52,928 bases of DNA from Oscillospiraceae bacterium (GTDB lineage: Bacteria > Bacillota > Clostridia > Oscillospirales > Oscillospiraceae), in NCBI GenBank assembly GCA_017624915.1, contig JAGAMC010000013.1, forward strand, positions 1 to 52,928, written 5' to 3'. How positions within the stretch are numbered: the first letter of the stretch is position 1; every line of letters starts with the position of its first letter. The notes below the pieces were generated by a model. The model was not told where the DNA came from. It did not search any database and saw only the letters and a list, made by a program, of their open reading frames with translations. This document shows, in pieces, positions 34,905 through 44,172 of this stretch. Both the position numbers and the translations under genes were made by a program.

Positions 34905-37153
34905 TCATCAAAAAAATGACCGCCACCTTCGGCCGCCTGACTCAGTCCTGTCTGGAGCTGGAGGATGGCCTGAATGTGATCCACGCCCCCAACGAGGCCG
35001 GAAAATCCACGTGGTGCGCTTTTTTGCGCGCCATGTTCTACGGCATCCCCACCCGGGAACGGGACAGAAAGGGGTTTCTGGCGGAAAAGAACCGCTACCT
35101 GCCCTGGTCCGGCGCCCCCATGGAGGGCCAGATCGACCTTGTCTGGCAGGGACAGAACATCACCCTGCGCCGTTTTCAGCGCGGGAGTACACCCTTCGGC
35201 GGCTTTTCCGCCGTCTACACCGGCACCGGCGACCCGGTCCCCGGCCTGACCGCCCAGAATTGTGGGGAACATCTGCTGGGTGTGGGCCGCGAGGTGTGGG
35301 AGCGTTCCGCTTTTGTGGGTCAGGCCCCCACCCTGGCCATCGACGGCACGCCGGAACTGGAGCGGCGTATCGCCGCCATGTTTTCCTCCGGGCAGGAGGA
35401 CATCTCCTACTCTCAGGTGGATGCCCGCCTGCGGGAGTGGCAGCGCCGCCGCCAGCACAACAAAAGCGGCCTGATCCCCCGCATCGAGGCGCAGCTGGCT
35501 GAGATCACCAGCACTCTTGGGCGCATGGAGGCCGCTGATCTGCGTCTGGCCCAGACTCAGGAACGGTGCACCCAGCTGGAGGCCCGGCAAAAGGAACTGG
35601 AGGCCGATCTGCACATCCACCGCAGACTGGCCCAGCGTCAGCTGAATGCCCGCTACGCCGAAGCCCTGCAGGAACTGGAGCAGGCCCGCGCCAAGCTGGA
35701 CGCCCTGCAGGCGCAGCAGGCCCGATTCGGCACACTGCCCCACCGGGATCTGCTGCGGGATGCCCAGGGGCAGCTTCAGCGGCTGTCCGTATTGGAGGAG
35801 GAGCTGCTGCACACCCAGCAGCAGTCCCGCCACGCCGAGCAGGCCGCCCGGGAAGCGGCCGACTTCCCCTATAACCCCCGGTTTGCCGGCATGGACCCGC
35901 AGCAGGCCGCCGCACAGGCTCACCGGGACCGCGCCGCCGCCGAAGCGCTGCTTTCCAAAGCCCAACGCAGCCGGAAGCTGCGCCCCTTGTTTTCTCTGAC
36001 CGGACTGATCCCGGCGGCAGCATGTGCCCTCGGGCTTCTTACCGAACACAAGCTGCTCTTCACCGGTATAGGCTTTGCCGCCCTGCTTGTGACCTCTCTT
36101 TCCGCTGTGCTCCTGTGCAGCCACGCCATAAAAAGGACCCAATCGCAAGCGGAACAGCTGCTGGACAGCTATGCTGTCCAGCGCCCCGACCAGATCTCCG
36201 CCGCCGCAGAGGACTTCTGCCGCCGGCAGGAGCAGTCTGTTCGGGCTCAGGAAGATGCCCGCCGGCTGCAGGCCGACCTGCTGCGTCAGCAGGAGCGGCT
36301 GGATGGCGACCGGGCCGATCTGCTGTCTTTCGTGGGCAGTTTTGCCGCGGGCGTCACTTCCCTCACCGGCTGCGCCGCCGCCCTCACCGGGGCGCTGGAA
36401 CTGGAGGACAGACTGCGCGAATGCCGGGAGCGGCTGGACCTGTCCGCCCGCCGCTGCGAGGATCTGAAGGCGCAGGGCGCACAGGAAGCGGATACGCTGG
36501 AACTGTTTCACGCCCCCTCGGCCTCTCCGGAGCAGACCCGGCAGGAGCTGGAACAGGTGACTGCCGAGCTGGCCGCCGCCCGGGCTCAGCTGGCCATGAC
36601 CCGGGGCGAGCTTCTCACTTTAGGTGACCGGTCCGGGCTGGAGTCGGCTCGGGAGGAACTGTCCCGGCAGCTTGAGCGCCGCCGGAAGGAATATGAGGCT
36701 CTGGACATCGCGCTGGACGCTCTGCGCCAGGCCAATACACAGCTGCAGGCCCGTTTCGCCCCCGAACTCAGCCATCGGGCCGGTCAGATCCTGTCCCGTC
36801 TGACGGCCGGACGGTATGAGTCCCTGTCTCTGGACCGGGAGTTCGAAGCCTGTGCCCGCAGCGACGACAGTCTGCTTCCCCACAGCGTTCTGGCCCTGTC
36901 CCGGGGCACGGCCGACCAGATCTATCTGGCGGTACGCCTTGGGGTGTGTCAGTTGGTACTGCCTCAGGAGGACCCCTCCCCCCTGATCCTGGACGATGCT
37001 CTGCTCACCTTTGATGATGCCCGCATGGTCCTTGCGGTGGAGCTGCTTTCCGCTCTGCAGCGGCAGGTGCTTCTGTTTTCCTGCCAGCAGCGGGAGAGCA
37101 AGCTGGGCAGGGGCAATATCCTGCACTTGCAAACGCAGCAGAACGTGATATAA
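34901..37153 (+). CDS. SbcC/YhaN-like ATPase with mid-protein membrane hairpin
   Basis: 750 residues. Walker A is NEAGKST (31-37); the C-terminal lobe has the ABC signature-like LSRGTADQIYLAVRLG and Walker B LILDDALLTFDD. Two Gln/Ala/Arg-rich coiled coils (about 175-330 and 400-640) are split by a hydrophobic hairpin near residues 360-405, so the coiled-coil tip may sit in the membrane as in YhaN-type proteins. It is shorter than SbcC or YhaN (about 960-1050). It should regulate the SbcD-like nuclease on DNA ends. Confidence 0.85.
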   Translation: MIIKKMTATFGRLTQSCLELEDGLNVIHAPNEAGKSTWCAFLRAMFYGIPTRERDRKGFLAEKNRYLPWSGAPMEGQIDLVWQGQNITLRRFQRGSTPFGGFSAVYTGTGDPVPGLTAQNCGEHLLGVGREVWERSAFVGQAPTLAIDGTPELERRIAAMFSSGQEDISYSQVDARLREWQRRRQHNKSGLIPRIEAQLAEITSTLGRMEAADLRLAQTQERCTQLEARQKELEADLHIHRRLAQRQLNARYAEALQELEQARAKLDALQAQQARFGTLPHRDLLRDAQGQLQRLSVLEEELLHTQQQSRHAEQAAREAADFPYNPRFAGMDPQQAAAQAHRDRAAAEALLSKAQRSRKLRPLFSLTGLIPAAACALGLLTEHKLLFTGIGFAALLVTSLSAVLLCSHAIKRTQSQAEQLLDSYAVQRPDQISAAAEDFCRRQEQSVRAQEDARRLQADLLRQQERLDGDRADLLSFVGSFAAGVTSLTGCAAALTGALELEDRLRECRERLDLSARRCEDLKAQGAQEADTLELFHAPSASPEQTRQELEQVTAELAAARAQLAMTRGELLTLGDRSGLESAREELSRQLERRRKEYEALDIALDALRQANTQLQARFAPELSHRAGQILSRLTAGRYESLSLDREFEACARSDDSLLPHSVLALSRGTADQIYLAVRLGVCQLVLPQEDPSPLILDDALLTFDDARMVLAVELLSALQRQVLLFSCQQRESKLGRGNILHLQTQQNVI

Positions 37154-37154
37154 T
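37127..37154 (+). promoter_or_regulatory. Promoter of lepB inside the preceding gene end
   Basis: TTGCAA (37127-37132), a 16-base spacer and perfect TATAAT (37149-37154), overlapping the stop codon of the ATPase gene. Confidence 0.7.
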
Positions 37155-37204
37155 ATCCCAAGCTGGGTATGATACTCACAAACCCTTTTTTGGAGGTGAC
37201 GCAC

Positions 37205-37801
37205 ATGACAGACGATCAGGAGCTGACCGTTTCCCAACCTGCGGACCGGGAGGACGGTCTTGCCCAGAATCTATACTACTGGCTGCAGACACTGGTGCTG
37301 GCCGTAGTGTCCATCGTGCTTGTTTTCTCGTTTCTGGGCCGTATCACCCGGGTAGAGGGCAACTCCATGCTTCAGACCCTGCACAACGGCGACCTGCTTG
37401 TGCTGCGTTCCGTGGGCTATACCCCCAAGGTCGGTGACATCGTAGTGCTGAACAAAACTACCGACGAGACCATCTCCCTTCTGGGCGGTGAGGCCATTGT
37501 CAAGCGTGTCATCGCCACCGAGGGGCAGACCGTATACATTGACTACGCCTCCAACACTCTTTTTATAGACGGAAAGCCTGTGGATGAGCCCTACTTGTGG
37601 GAGCGTATGCAGCCCCGGCACGGCCCCTACTCCGGCCAGACCCCCTTTGTTGTCCCCGAGGGCAGCGTATTCGTCATGGGCGACAACCGCAACGAATCCA
37701 CCGACAGCCGGCAGGAGCTGCTGGGTCCGGTGGACACCGGCTATATTCTGGGCGGTGTGGTGTGTATCCTGTTCCCCCTGTCTGACATAGGTCTGCTTTA
37801 A
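37205..37801 (+). CDS. lepB: Signal peptidase I
   Basis: 198 residues with one N-terminal membrane anchor (about 24-45). Catalytic S54 lies in GNSMLQTL and K100 in IVKRVIA; the GDNRNESTDSR block completes the S26 signature. It cleaves signal peptides of exported proteins at the outer face of the membrane. GGAGGTG precedes ATG 37205. Confidence 0.95.
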   Translation: MTDDQELTVSQPADREDGLAQNLYYWLQTLVLAVVSIVLVFSFLGRITRVEGNSMLQTLHNGDLLVLRSVGYTPKVGDIVVLNKTTDETISLLGGEAIVKRVIATEGQTVYIDYASNTLFIDGKPVDEPYLWERMQPRHGPYSGQTPFVVPEGSVFVMGDNRNESTDSRQELLGPVDTGYILGGVVCILFPLSDIGLL

Positions 37802-37807
37802 GCATGC

Positions 37808-37841
37808 AAAAGCCCTGCCGCTGATCAGCGGCAGGGCTTTT
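37808..37841. terminator. Bidirectional terminator between lepB and rqcP
   Basis: A perfect 15-bp stem (37808-37822 with 37827-37841, loop GATC) with A- and T-runs on the flanks. Confidence 0.9.
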
Positions 37842-37848
37842 TCTCTTG

Positions 37849-38091
37849 CTACAGAATTTCCCGGTACATGGCGGCGGCATCCGCCTTTCCCACGTTGTCG
37901 GCCACAACCAGCACTTCTACTTTGACGGTGCGCTCGCCGAAGCGCAGCTCCAGCACATCCCCCGCCTTTATATCGTAGCTGGCCTTGACCGCCCGGCCGT
38001 TGGCGGTCACTCTTGCGTTATCACAGGCCTCGTTCGCCACCGTCCGCCGTTTGATGAGCCGGGACACCTTCAGCCATTTGTCCAGTCGCAT
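37849..38091 (-). CDS. rqcP: S4-domain RNA-binding protein RqcP (YabO)
   Basis: 80 residues, a single S4 domain (MRLDKWLKVSRLIKRRTVANEAC, then VKASYDIKAGDVLEL). RqcP assists RqcH in alanine tailing of stalled nascent chains on the 50S subunit. I choose ATG 38091 because AGGAGG lies 5 bases upstream. It is the last gene of the spoVB-mazG-hup-rqcP cluster. Confidence 0.9.
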   Translation of the reverse strand: MRLDKWLKVSRLIKRRTVANEACDNARVTANGRAVKASYDIKAGDVLELRFGERTVKVEVLVVADNVGKADAAAMYREIL

Positions 38092-38110
38092 ATTTTCCTC
38101 CTGAAAAGCC

Positions 38111-38136
38111 AACGGCAGGGATCTCTCCCTGCCGTT
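38111..38136 (-). terminator. Hairpin between hup and rqcP
   Basis: A perfect 11-bp stem (38111-38121 with 38126-38136) followed leftward by a short T-rich stretch. It is probably a partial terminator that keeps HU mRNA above rqcP. Confidence 0.65.
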
Positions 38137-38148
38137 TTTCAATATCTG

Positions 38149-38424
38149 TTACTTGGCGACAGCTTCTTTCAGAGCCTTGCCGGGCTTGAAAACGGGAACC
38201 TTGGATGCGGGGATCTTGATGCTCTCCTTGGTCTTGGGGTTGCGGCCGATGCGCTCAGCGCGAGCCTTAACCTCAAAAGCGCCAAAACCGACCAGCTGCA
38301 CCTTCTCGGTGTCAGCCAGAGCGCCGGTGATGACTTCGATGGCGGCGTTGATGACAGTCTCAGTATCCTTCTTGGACAGGCCGGTCTTCTCCGCCGCGGC
38401 ATTGATGAGTTCCGCTTTGTTCAT
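38149..38424 (-). CDS. hup: DNA-binding protein HU
   Basis: 91 residues, MNKAELINAAAEKTGLSKKDTE opening, VGFGAFEV beta-arm base and the RNPKTKE arm tip. HU bends and compacts DNA. GAAGGAGGAAAC precedes the ATG. Position between mazG and rqcP matches the usual clostridial order. Confidence 0.97.
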   Translation of the reverse strand: MNKAELINAAAEKTGLSKKDTETVINAAIEVITGALADTEKVQLVGFGAFEVKARAERIGRNPKTKESIKIPASKVPVFKPGKALKEAVAK

Positions 38425-38522
38425 TTTCTGTTTCCTCCTTCAAATATTCGGCGTTACGCCGATTAGATATATATCACTTAAAGCGAGCACCTCGCTGTTA
38501 AGCCGTATTGTTCCCAGCTTCT

Positions 38523-39236
38523 TCAGTTTTGTTCCACCCGGGCGCGAAAATCGCAAATAAAACGATCCGTAGCATCCGTCAGGGCCGCCTCGGGATCCAC
38601 ACCCAGCCTGCGGGCAAGGGCCACCGTTTCAAAAAGGAGCTGGCCCAGCGCCCGCTGTACATCGCCCTGCTTCTGAACCGCGGATCTCAGCCGGTCCGTT
38701 TCGCCGCAGAGCTTGTCCACCTGGCCGGCGGTGTCCGGCCATTGGGTGCCCGCCTTTTCCGCCTTTTTCTGCACCTTTTCGGCACGCCACAGGGCCGGCA
38801 GCGCCCGGGCCACTGCCTGCAGCGCATCGGTGTCGGTGTCCTGCCCCTTTTCCGCGCGCTTGAGCACTTCCCAATTGGAAAGCACCTCGTCTGTGCCGGA
38901 AACTGTCACCTCACCAAAGACATGAGGATGGCGATAGATGAGCTTTTTGCACACGCCGTCCGCCACCTGATCCAGGGTCAGACCGTTGTGCTCCCGCTCG
39001 ATACCCGTGTGGAAAACCACCTGCAGCAGTACGTCTCCCAGTTCTTCCTTGATGCCGGCCGGGTCCTTTTGCCCGATGGCGTCCACCACCTCGTAGGCTT
39101 CTTCCAGCAGATCACGGCAGATGCTTTCGTGGGTCTGGACCTGATCCCAGGGGCAGCCGCCGGGCCCGCGTAGAATTTTGACGATTTCCACAAGGTCTTG
39201 CACGTCATAAGACGCCTTATATAGAAAATTTACCAC
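38523..39236 (-). CDS. mazG: Nucleoside triphosphate pyrophosphohydrolase MazG
   Basis: 237 residues. GGCPWDQVQTHES and the EExxE-type helices LLEEAYEVVDAI and KEELGDVLLQVVFH bind magnesium in the first MazG domain; a weaker second copy follows. It hydrolyses abnormal NTPs. Unlike B. subtilis YabN it has no N-terminal methylase domain. The start is GTG 39236 with GAGGATG upstream. Confidence 0.92.
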   Translation of the reverse strand: MVNFLYKASYDVQDLVEIVKILRGPGGCPWDQVQTHESICRDLLEEAYEVVDAIGQKDPAGIKEELGDVLLQVVFHTGIEREHNGLTLDQVADGVCKKLIYRHPHVFGEVTVSGTDEVLSNWEVLKRAEKGQDTDTDALQAVARALPALWRAEKVQKKAEKAGTQWPDTAGQVDKLCGETDRLRSAVQKQGDVQRALGQLLFETVALARRLGVDPEAALTDATDRFICDFRARVEQN

Positions 39237-39276
39237 AATTTATCATCCTCTGCAAGATGTTTTTTGCAAATTTGTT

Positions 39277-40962
39277 TCAAAATCTTAAAATTTTTGCAAT
39301 TTTTTCGCCCTTTGGCATGAGCAACACATCATCCCGGGATACTGCGCGCATGGCCACCACAAGTACCAAATAAAGGACTGCTGCGCCCCCGATGGCAAGG
39401 AAGACAGCAAGGGCATTTCCGGCACCGGACAGTACTGCAGCCCCTGTTCCCTGCGCCCCAACGCTTTGGAACGCGGGCACACCGATCAGCAGCCGCTCCA
39501 GAAGCCCATAGCCGGCCCAAGCCGCGGCTCCCATAACGGTGCTTGCCAGCAGGGGTTTGCCAAACACCTTGGCATACCTGCCAATGCCCGGCACGATCCT
39601 GCGCAGCAGGATCAGGTCCAGAAGCAGCACCACTACATAGCAAAGCAGCGTGCCCACCGGCGCGCCGTAAATGTGTATGTCAGGCACGGACACCAGATTA
39701 TAATTGGCAATGATCTTCACCGCTCCGCCCACAAGGGTGGTGGCGATGGGCAGGAACACATGGCCATAGGCCTGAAAGACCGCATTGCACACCAGCACGA
39801 GGCATACGCATACCGCCGCCGGACCCAGAATTGCCAGCATGGGTCCGGTCAGGGTCACATTGTAGCGGGGGTAGAGCAGCTTCATAATAGGCCGGGCAAG
39901 CACCAGCAGGCCCACCCCCATGGGCATTGCCAGCAGGCCCGTTATGCGCAGCACCGAACCGGTGATCCGGGCGGAGCCGTCCCGGTTGCCCCGGGCAAGG
40001 GCGGCGGACACCGCGGGGATGATAGCCGCAGTAAGGGCGGTCATGAAAGAACCGGGCAGGTTGTGCAGGCTGACGGCCACGGTATAGTTCCCGTACAGGG
40101 CGCGGCTGGCCTGCTCCGTCATGCCCAGAGCATCCTGCAGCTGACCCTGGACAAGGGCGTTGTCCAGCACGTTGATAATGGGGACCAGCGATGTGGACAG
40201 GGTGATCGGGACGGCAATGCGCATCAGATTTTTGAAAATGTGCCCCGCTCCATCGGGCCGGTCCGTTCCGCCGCGCTCCGCGCGTGTGCGGGTGCGCAGA
40301 TAATTGACAGCCATGTACACCAGAGCCAGCACTGTGCCCACCGTCACGCCGGTGATGGCGCCGGCCGCGGCAAGGGAGGTCTGCTCCTGGGCCATAGCCC
40401 CGGTAAAGGTCCGGGACATGATGAAGGAGGCAAGGGCAAGGCCCAAAATCAGCTTGCACAGCGCCTCGATGATCTGGGAGACGGAGGTTGGGGTCATATT
40501 CATATGCCCCTGAGCATAGCCGCGGAAGGCAGACAGACAGCCCACGCACACCACCGCCGGGGCCAGCGCCCGGATGCCGGGGGCGGCGTGGCTGTTGTTC
40601 ATCAGTCCGGCCAGCCAATCCGCTCCAAACCACATCACGATGAAGGACGCAAGGCCCATGGTCAGAAAGGCACTTAGGGCCACACGGAACACCCGCTGTT
40701 TCTGGTTGTGCCGTCCCAGGGTATTGGCCTCGGCCACCGTTTTGGACAGCGCCACAGGCAGGCCGGCTGTAGACACGGTGAGCAGGACCGCATAGATGCT
40801 GTAAGCGTTGTAAAAGTCCGCCGAGCCGGTCTCCCCCAGCACGTTGAACAAAGGGATCTTGAACAGCGCACCGATCAGCTTCACGATGGCAATTCCCGCG
40901 GCAAGGATCGCCACCCCGCCGAACATGGTATTCTGTTTTTGCTTCCCGTTATGGTTGGACAT
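39277..40962 (-). CDS. SpoVB/YabM-like MOP family flippase
   Basis: 561 residues with about 14 membrane helices. LGETGSADFYNAYSIYAVLLTVSTAGLPVALSK (quoted in parts: LGETGSADFYNAYS, LLTVSTAGLPVALSK) opens the family core. Members move lipid-linked glycans across the membrane during wall or spore cortex synthesis. I choose ATG 40962, with GGGAGGGAC upstream, over the upstream in-frame start at 40995. It is the first gene of the spoVB-mazG-hup-rqcP run. Confidence 0.9.
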   Translation of the reverse strand: MSNHNGKQKQNTMFGGVAILAAGIAIVKLIGALFKIPLFNVLGETGSADFYNAYSIYAVLLTVSTAGLPVALSKTVAEANTLGRHNQKQRVFRVALSAFLTMGLASFIVMWFGADWLAGLMNNSHAAPGIRALAPAVVCVGCLSAFRGYAQGHMNMTPTSVSQIIEALCKLILGLALASFIMSRTFTGAMAQEQTSLAAAGAITGVTVGTVLALVYMAVNYLRTRTRAERGGTDRPDGAGHIFKNLMRIAVPITLSTSLVPIINVLDNALVQGQLQDALGMTEQASRALYGNYTVAVSLHNLPGSFMTALTAAIIPAVSAALARGNRDGSARITGSVLRITGLLAMPMGVGLLVLARPIMKLLYPRYNVTLTGPMLAILGPAAVCVCLVLVCNAVFQAYGHVFLPIATTLVGGAVKIIANYNLVSVPDIHIYGAPVGTLLCYVVVLLLDLILLRRIVPGIGRYAKVFGKPLLASTVMGAAAWAGYGLLERLLIGVPAFQSVGAQGTGAAVLSGAGNALAVFLAIGGAAVLYLVLVVAMRAVSRDDVLLMPKGEKIAKILRF

Positions 40963-40997
40963 AACCTTTGTCCCTCCCGAAAGAGAATTTCCCACCC

Positions 40998-42302
40998 TCA
41001 GCCAAACAGCAGGGGCAGGGCGTAGCCTTCCACCTCGCTTCGCACCCGGGCAAGGTCGATGGTGAAAAACTCCCCATTTTCATATATGACCTGTCCCCGG
41101 GCCATATTCATCACCACATTGGACCCGTGAGCGGAAAAGACAAGATTTTCCGCCGGGTCGTGGCAGGGCATCAGGTTGGGGGCAGTAAAGTCCACGAGGA
41201 TCAGGTCGGCCACATAGCCCGGTGCGATGACACCGGTATCCGTACGGCCCAGAGCCCGTGCGCCCCTGACGGTGGCCATCTCCAGCGCGTCCCAGGCGCC
41301 CATGGCCATGGGATCCCGGCCTGCGCCGCAGTGGAGAGCGGCGGCCAGCTTCATGTCGGAAAAGAGGTCCGCGCTGTTGTGGGAGGACATGCCGTCGCTG
41401 CCCAGGGCCACGTTGACTCCCGCCTTCAGCATGGCGGGCACGGGCGCGATGCCGGAGCCCAGCTTCAGGTTGGACCAGGGGTTATGGACGCAGGTCACGC
41501 TCTTGTCCTTCATGATCTCCCAGTCTTCGGGCGTGGTATACACACAGTGGGCGGCGATGCCGCCATTCTCCCACGCGCCGTGGTCGCCCAACACCTGAAC
41601 AGGCGTGCGGCCGTGGCGGGAGATGCTGGCCTGATGCTCGCTGACCGTTTCTGAAATGTGGGCGTGCATACGCAGGCCGTGCTTTTGGGCGTAGTCGGAC
41701 ATCCACCGCCACAGAGGAGCGTTGGAGGTATACTCCCCGTGGATAGAGGCGTCCACCCGGATCTGCCCCCCGCCGTAGTTGTGCCAGCTGTCGGTCAGCT
41801 CCTGCTGATTGCGGCAGTCATTGCATTTGTCGGGGGAAAACTCCTCCGCCGCGCCAAAGTAGACGCCTCCGCAGGACAGGTTTGCGCTCAGTCCCGCCTT
41901 GACGATCCGATCGGCGATCACGCCGGTGTGCATGTACATATCCGCCACACAGGTCACTCCGGTGGCGATCATCTCCGCCAGACCCAGATCCGTACCTGCG
42001 GCTACTGCCCGCGGATCCAGCTTTGCTTCTGCGGGGAAAATATAGTCATACAGCCAGGTCTGCAGGTCGTGCCCGCCGCCGTAGCCCCGCATAAGGGTCA
42101 TGGGCAGATGGGTATGGGCGTTAACAAAACCGGGCATCATCACCTTCCCGGAACAGTCCACCACCCGGTCAAAAACACCTTCGGGCCGCTCTGCACCCAC
42201 ATAGGTGATCTTGTGTCTCTCCACTGCTACAAAGGCGTTTTTCAGCGGTTCGCGACTGCCGTCCATGGTCAGAACGGCAGCATTGGTAAAGAGAACAGAC
42301 AT
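40998..42302 (-). CDS. MTA/S-adenosylhomocysteine deaminase-type amidohydrolase
   Basis: 434-residue cytoplasmic enzyme. Metal ligands are in NAHTHLPM, the HAHISET block and AAHCVY; the catalytic aspartate is in GSDGMSSH. It belongs to the group that deaminates 5'-methylthioadenosine, SAH or adenosine. ATG 42302 is chosen because AGGAGG lies nine bases upstream; ATG 42308 would be too close. It directly follows the purine nucleoside phosphorylase gene, so the pair forms a nucleoside salvage unit. Confidence 0.88.
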   Translation of the reverse strand: MSVLFTNAAVLTMDGSREPLKNAFVAVERHKITYVGAERPEGVFDRVVDCSGKVMMPGFVNAHTHLPMTLMRGYGGGHDLQTWLYDYIFPAEAKLDPRAVAAGTDLGLAEMIATGVTCVADMYMHTGVIADRIVKAGLSANLSCGGVYFGAAEEFSPDKCNDCRNQQELTDSWHNYGGGQIRVDASIHGEYTSNAPLWRWMSDYAQKHGLRMHAHISETVSEHQASISRHGRTPVQVLGDHGAWENGGIAAHCVYTTPEDWEIMKDKSVTCVHNPWSNLKLGSGIAPVPAMLKAGVNVALGSDGMSSHNSADLFSDMKLAAALHCGAGRDPMAMGAWDALEMATVRGARALGRTDTGVIAPGYVADLILVDFTAPNLMPCHDPAENLVFSAHGSNVVMNMARGQVIYENGEFFTIDLARVRSEVEGYALPLLFG

Positions 42303-42316
42303 GGGCATACTCCTCC

Positions 42317-43141
42317 TTACAGCTTTCTCAGGCACGCCCGTACAAGACCGGAAAACTTCTCTCTGGCGGTCACGCCTGCATCCAGTACCTCCTGCTCGCT
42401 CAGGGGCTGGTCCAGAATGCCCGCGGCCATGTTGGACAGCAGGGTAAAGCCCAGTACCTCCATGCCGCAGTGTCCGGCCACGATGACCTCGGGGGCGGTG
42501 GACATACCCACCGCGTCGCCCCCCAGCACCCGGGCGGCCCGGATCTCGGCAGGGGTCTCGTACTGGGGTCCGTAGCAGTAGAAATACACGCCCTCCCGCA
42601 GAGGGATGTTCAGCTCCCCGGCGGTCTGCCGGGCCAGCTGCTGCAGTCTTGGCGTATACAGATGGCTCGCATCGGGAAACCGCACCCCAAACTCTGGGAT
42701 ATTCTCCCCCCGCAGAGGGGATTCGGAAAACATTTTGATGTGGTCGGTAATGAGCATCAGGTCACCCGCCTGCCAGTCGGTGCGCACACAGCCGGCGGCG
42801 TTAGTGACGATGAGCGTGTCACAGCCCAACAGCCGCAGCACCCGCACCGCATAGGCCACCTCCTCGTAGGAATAGCCCTCGTAATGGTGCATACGGCCCT
42901 GCATGACTGCCACGGGTCTTCCCTCCAGCATGCCGAACACAAACTGCCCCTTGTGCCCGGGGGCGGTGGATGCCTTAAAGTGGGGGATGTCGCCGTAGGG
43001 GATGACGATGGGATTTTCCACCTCGTCACCCAAATAGCCCAGACCGGATCCCAGGATCATGGCCACCCGGGGCGCAAACACCCCCAGTCTGCTCCTGATG
43101 GCCTCGGCGCTGGCCTTATACTCTTCAAAGGTAAAGCCCAT
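42317..43141 (-). CDS. Purine nucleoside phosphorylase
   Basis: 274 residues, trimeric low-molecular-weight type. GSGLGYLGDEV, MQGRMHHYEGY, TNAAGCVR, GPQYETPAEIRA and MSTAPEVIVA motifs mark the phosphate, ribose and base sites. It splits inosine and guanosine to base and ribose-1-phosphate. AAAGGAG precedes the ATG. It is cotranscribed with the amidohydrolase 14 bases downstream. Confidence 0.95.
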   Translation of the reverse strand: MGFTFEEYKASAEAIRSRLGVFAPRVAMILGSGLGYLGDEVENPIVIPYGDIPHFKASTAPGHKGQFVFGMLEGRPVAVMQGRMHHYEGYSYEEVAYAVRVLRLLGCDTLIVTNAAGCVRTDWQAGDLMLITDHIKMFSESPLRGENIPEFGVRFPDASHLYTPRLQQLARQTAGELNIPLREGVYFYCYGPQYETPAEIRAARVLGGDAVGMSTAPEVIVAGHCGMEVLGFTLLSNMAAGILDQPLSEQEVLDAGVTAREKFSGLVRACLRKL

Positions 43142-43252
43142 ATCGGCACTCCTTTCAGCACATTACTCCACATTATAGTTTACACGAAACCCGCAGAAAA
43201 ATCAACCGAATGGACTCTGTGCGCAACATTTGTGCAGGTCCTGCCCAAAGAC

Positions 43253-43281
43253 ATGACAAGCGGGATATAGTGTGGTATGAT
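43253..43281 (+). promoter_or_regulatory. Promoter of the NusG-II/Gx transporter pair
   Basis: ATGACA (43253-43258), a 17-base spacer and TATGAT (43276-43281). Confidence 0.55.
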
Positions 43282-43307
43282 ATATGCGTATGGCAAGGGG
43301 GCATTTC

Positions 43308-43676
43308 ATGAAAAGCAACAGATTCTGGATCCTTCTTTTTGCGTTTATCGGTGCAGTGTGTCTTGCTGCGGCAGTGCTGCTGCAGCTGCCCGGCAAGCGG
43401 GGCGTTTCCATCGAGATCTATCAGCAGGGCGCTCTGCTGCACACCCTGCCGCTGGACACACCCGCCCGGCTCACCATAGACGCTCCCAACGGGGGCAGCA
43501 ACACCGTTTGGGTGGAAAACGGCGCGGTCTGCGTGTCCCACGCCTCCTGCCCCGATCAGGTGTGCGTCAACCAGGGCTGGGTGGACAGCGGTGCTGTGCC
43601 CATCGTGTGCCTTCCCAACCAACTGGTGATCCAGATAAAAGGAGGTGAACAGACCGTTGACACAGCAGTCGGATAA
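43308..43676 (+). CDS. NusG domain II-containing exported protein
   Basis: 122 residues: N-terminal membrane anchor (about 7-27), then a small beta-barrel with IEIYQQGALLHTLPLD and a conserved CPDQVCVNQGW block carrying two cysteines. Such proteins are found beside Gx transporter genes in clostridia; function is unknown. ATG 43308 follows AAGGGG. Its 3' end overlaps the next gene by 20 bases. Confidence 0.82.
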   Translation: MKSNRFWILLFAFIGAVCLAAAVLLQLPGKRGVSIEIYQQGALLHTLPLDTPARLTIDAPNGGSNTVWVENGAVCVSHASCPDQVCVNQGWVDSGAVPIVCLPNQLVIQIKGGEQTVDTAVG

Positions 43677-44172
43677 ACACCCCACCCGCCGCCTGACGCG
43701 CATGGCGCTGCTGACTGCCATCGCCCTGACTATTTTTATGGTTGAGGCACAGATCCCCAACCCGCTTCCCATCCCGGGAGCAAAGCTGGGGCTTGCCAAC
43801 ATCGTCACTGTGTACGCCATGTTCGTTCTTGGCCCGGCGGACACGCTGATGATCCTGCTGGCCCGGATCTTCCTGGGCAGTGTTTTCTCCGGTCAGATGA
43901 TGACCTTTTTTTACAGCCTGGCCGGCGGTCTTCTGTGCTATGCCGCCATGCTCCTCCTGCGCCGCATCCTCACCCTGAACCAAATCTGGGTGTGCAGCGT
44001 AATCGGCGGTGCCTGCCACAATATCGGCCAGCTCGTTGCCGCTATCACGATTGCCCGCACCCCGGCTCTGATCGTCTACCTCCCCTTCCTGCTTCCCGCC
44101 GGTATGGGGGCCGGCCTGTTTACCGGTCTGTGCGCTCAGTTCCTGATCGGGCGGTTGTCGTTTAAAAAATAA
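43657..44172 (+). CDS. Gx transporter family protein
   Basis: 171 residues with five or six membrane helices, beginning TRRLTRMALLTAIALTIFMVEAQIP and containing IPGAKLGLANIVTVYA. This fold resembles ECF S-components and was once annotated as heptaprenyl diphosphate synthase component I. I prefer TTG 43657, with AAAGGAGGTGA 8 bases upstream, over GTG 43645, which lies inside that ribosome site. Confidence 0.82.
   Translation: MTQQSDKHPTRRLTRMALLTAIALTIFMVEAQIPNPLPIPGAKLGLANIVTVYAMFVLGPADTLMILLARIFLGSVFSGQMMTFFYSLAGGLLCYAAMLLLRRILTLNQIWVCSVIGGACHNIGQLVAAITIARTPALIVYLPFLLPAGMGAGLFTGLCAQFLIGRLSFKK

Noticed and set aside
34859-36511. Leftward 550-codon frame opposite the SbcC-like gene
   Set aside because: Mirror of Gln/Ala/Arg-rich coiled-coil codons; no ribosome site and no domain.
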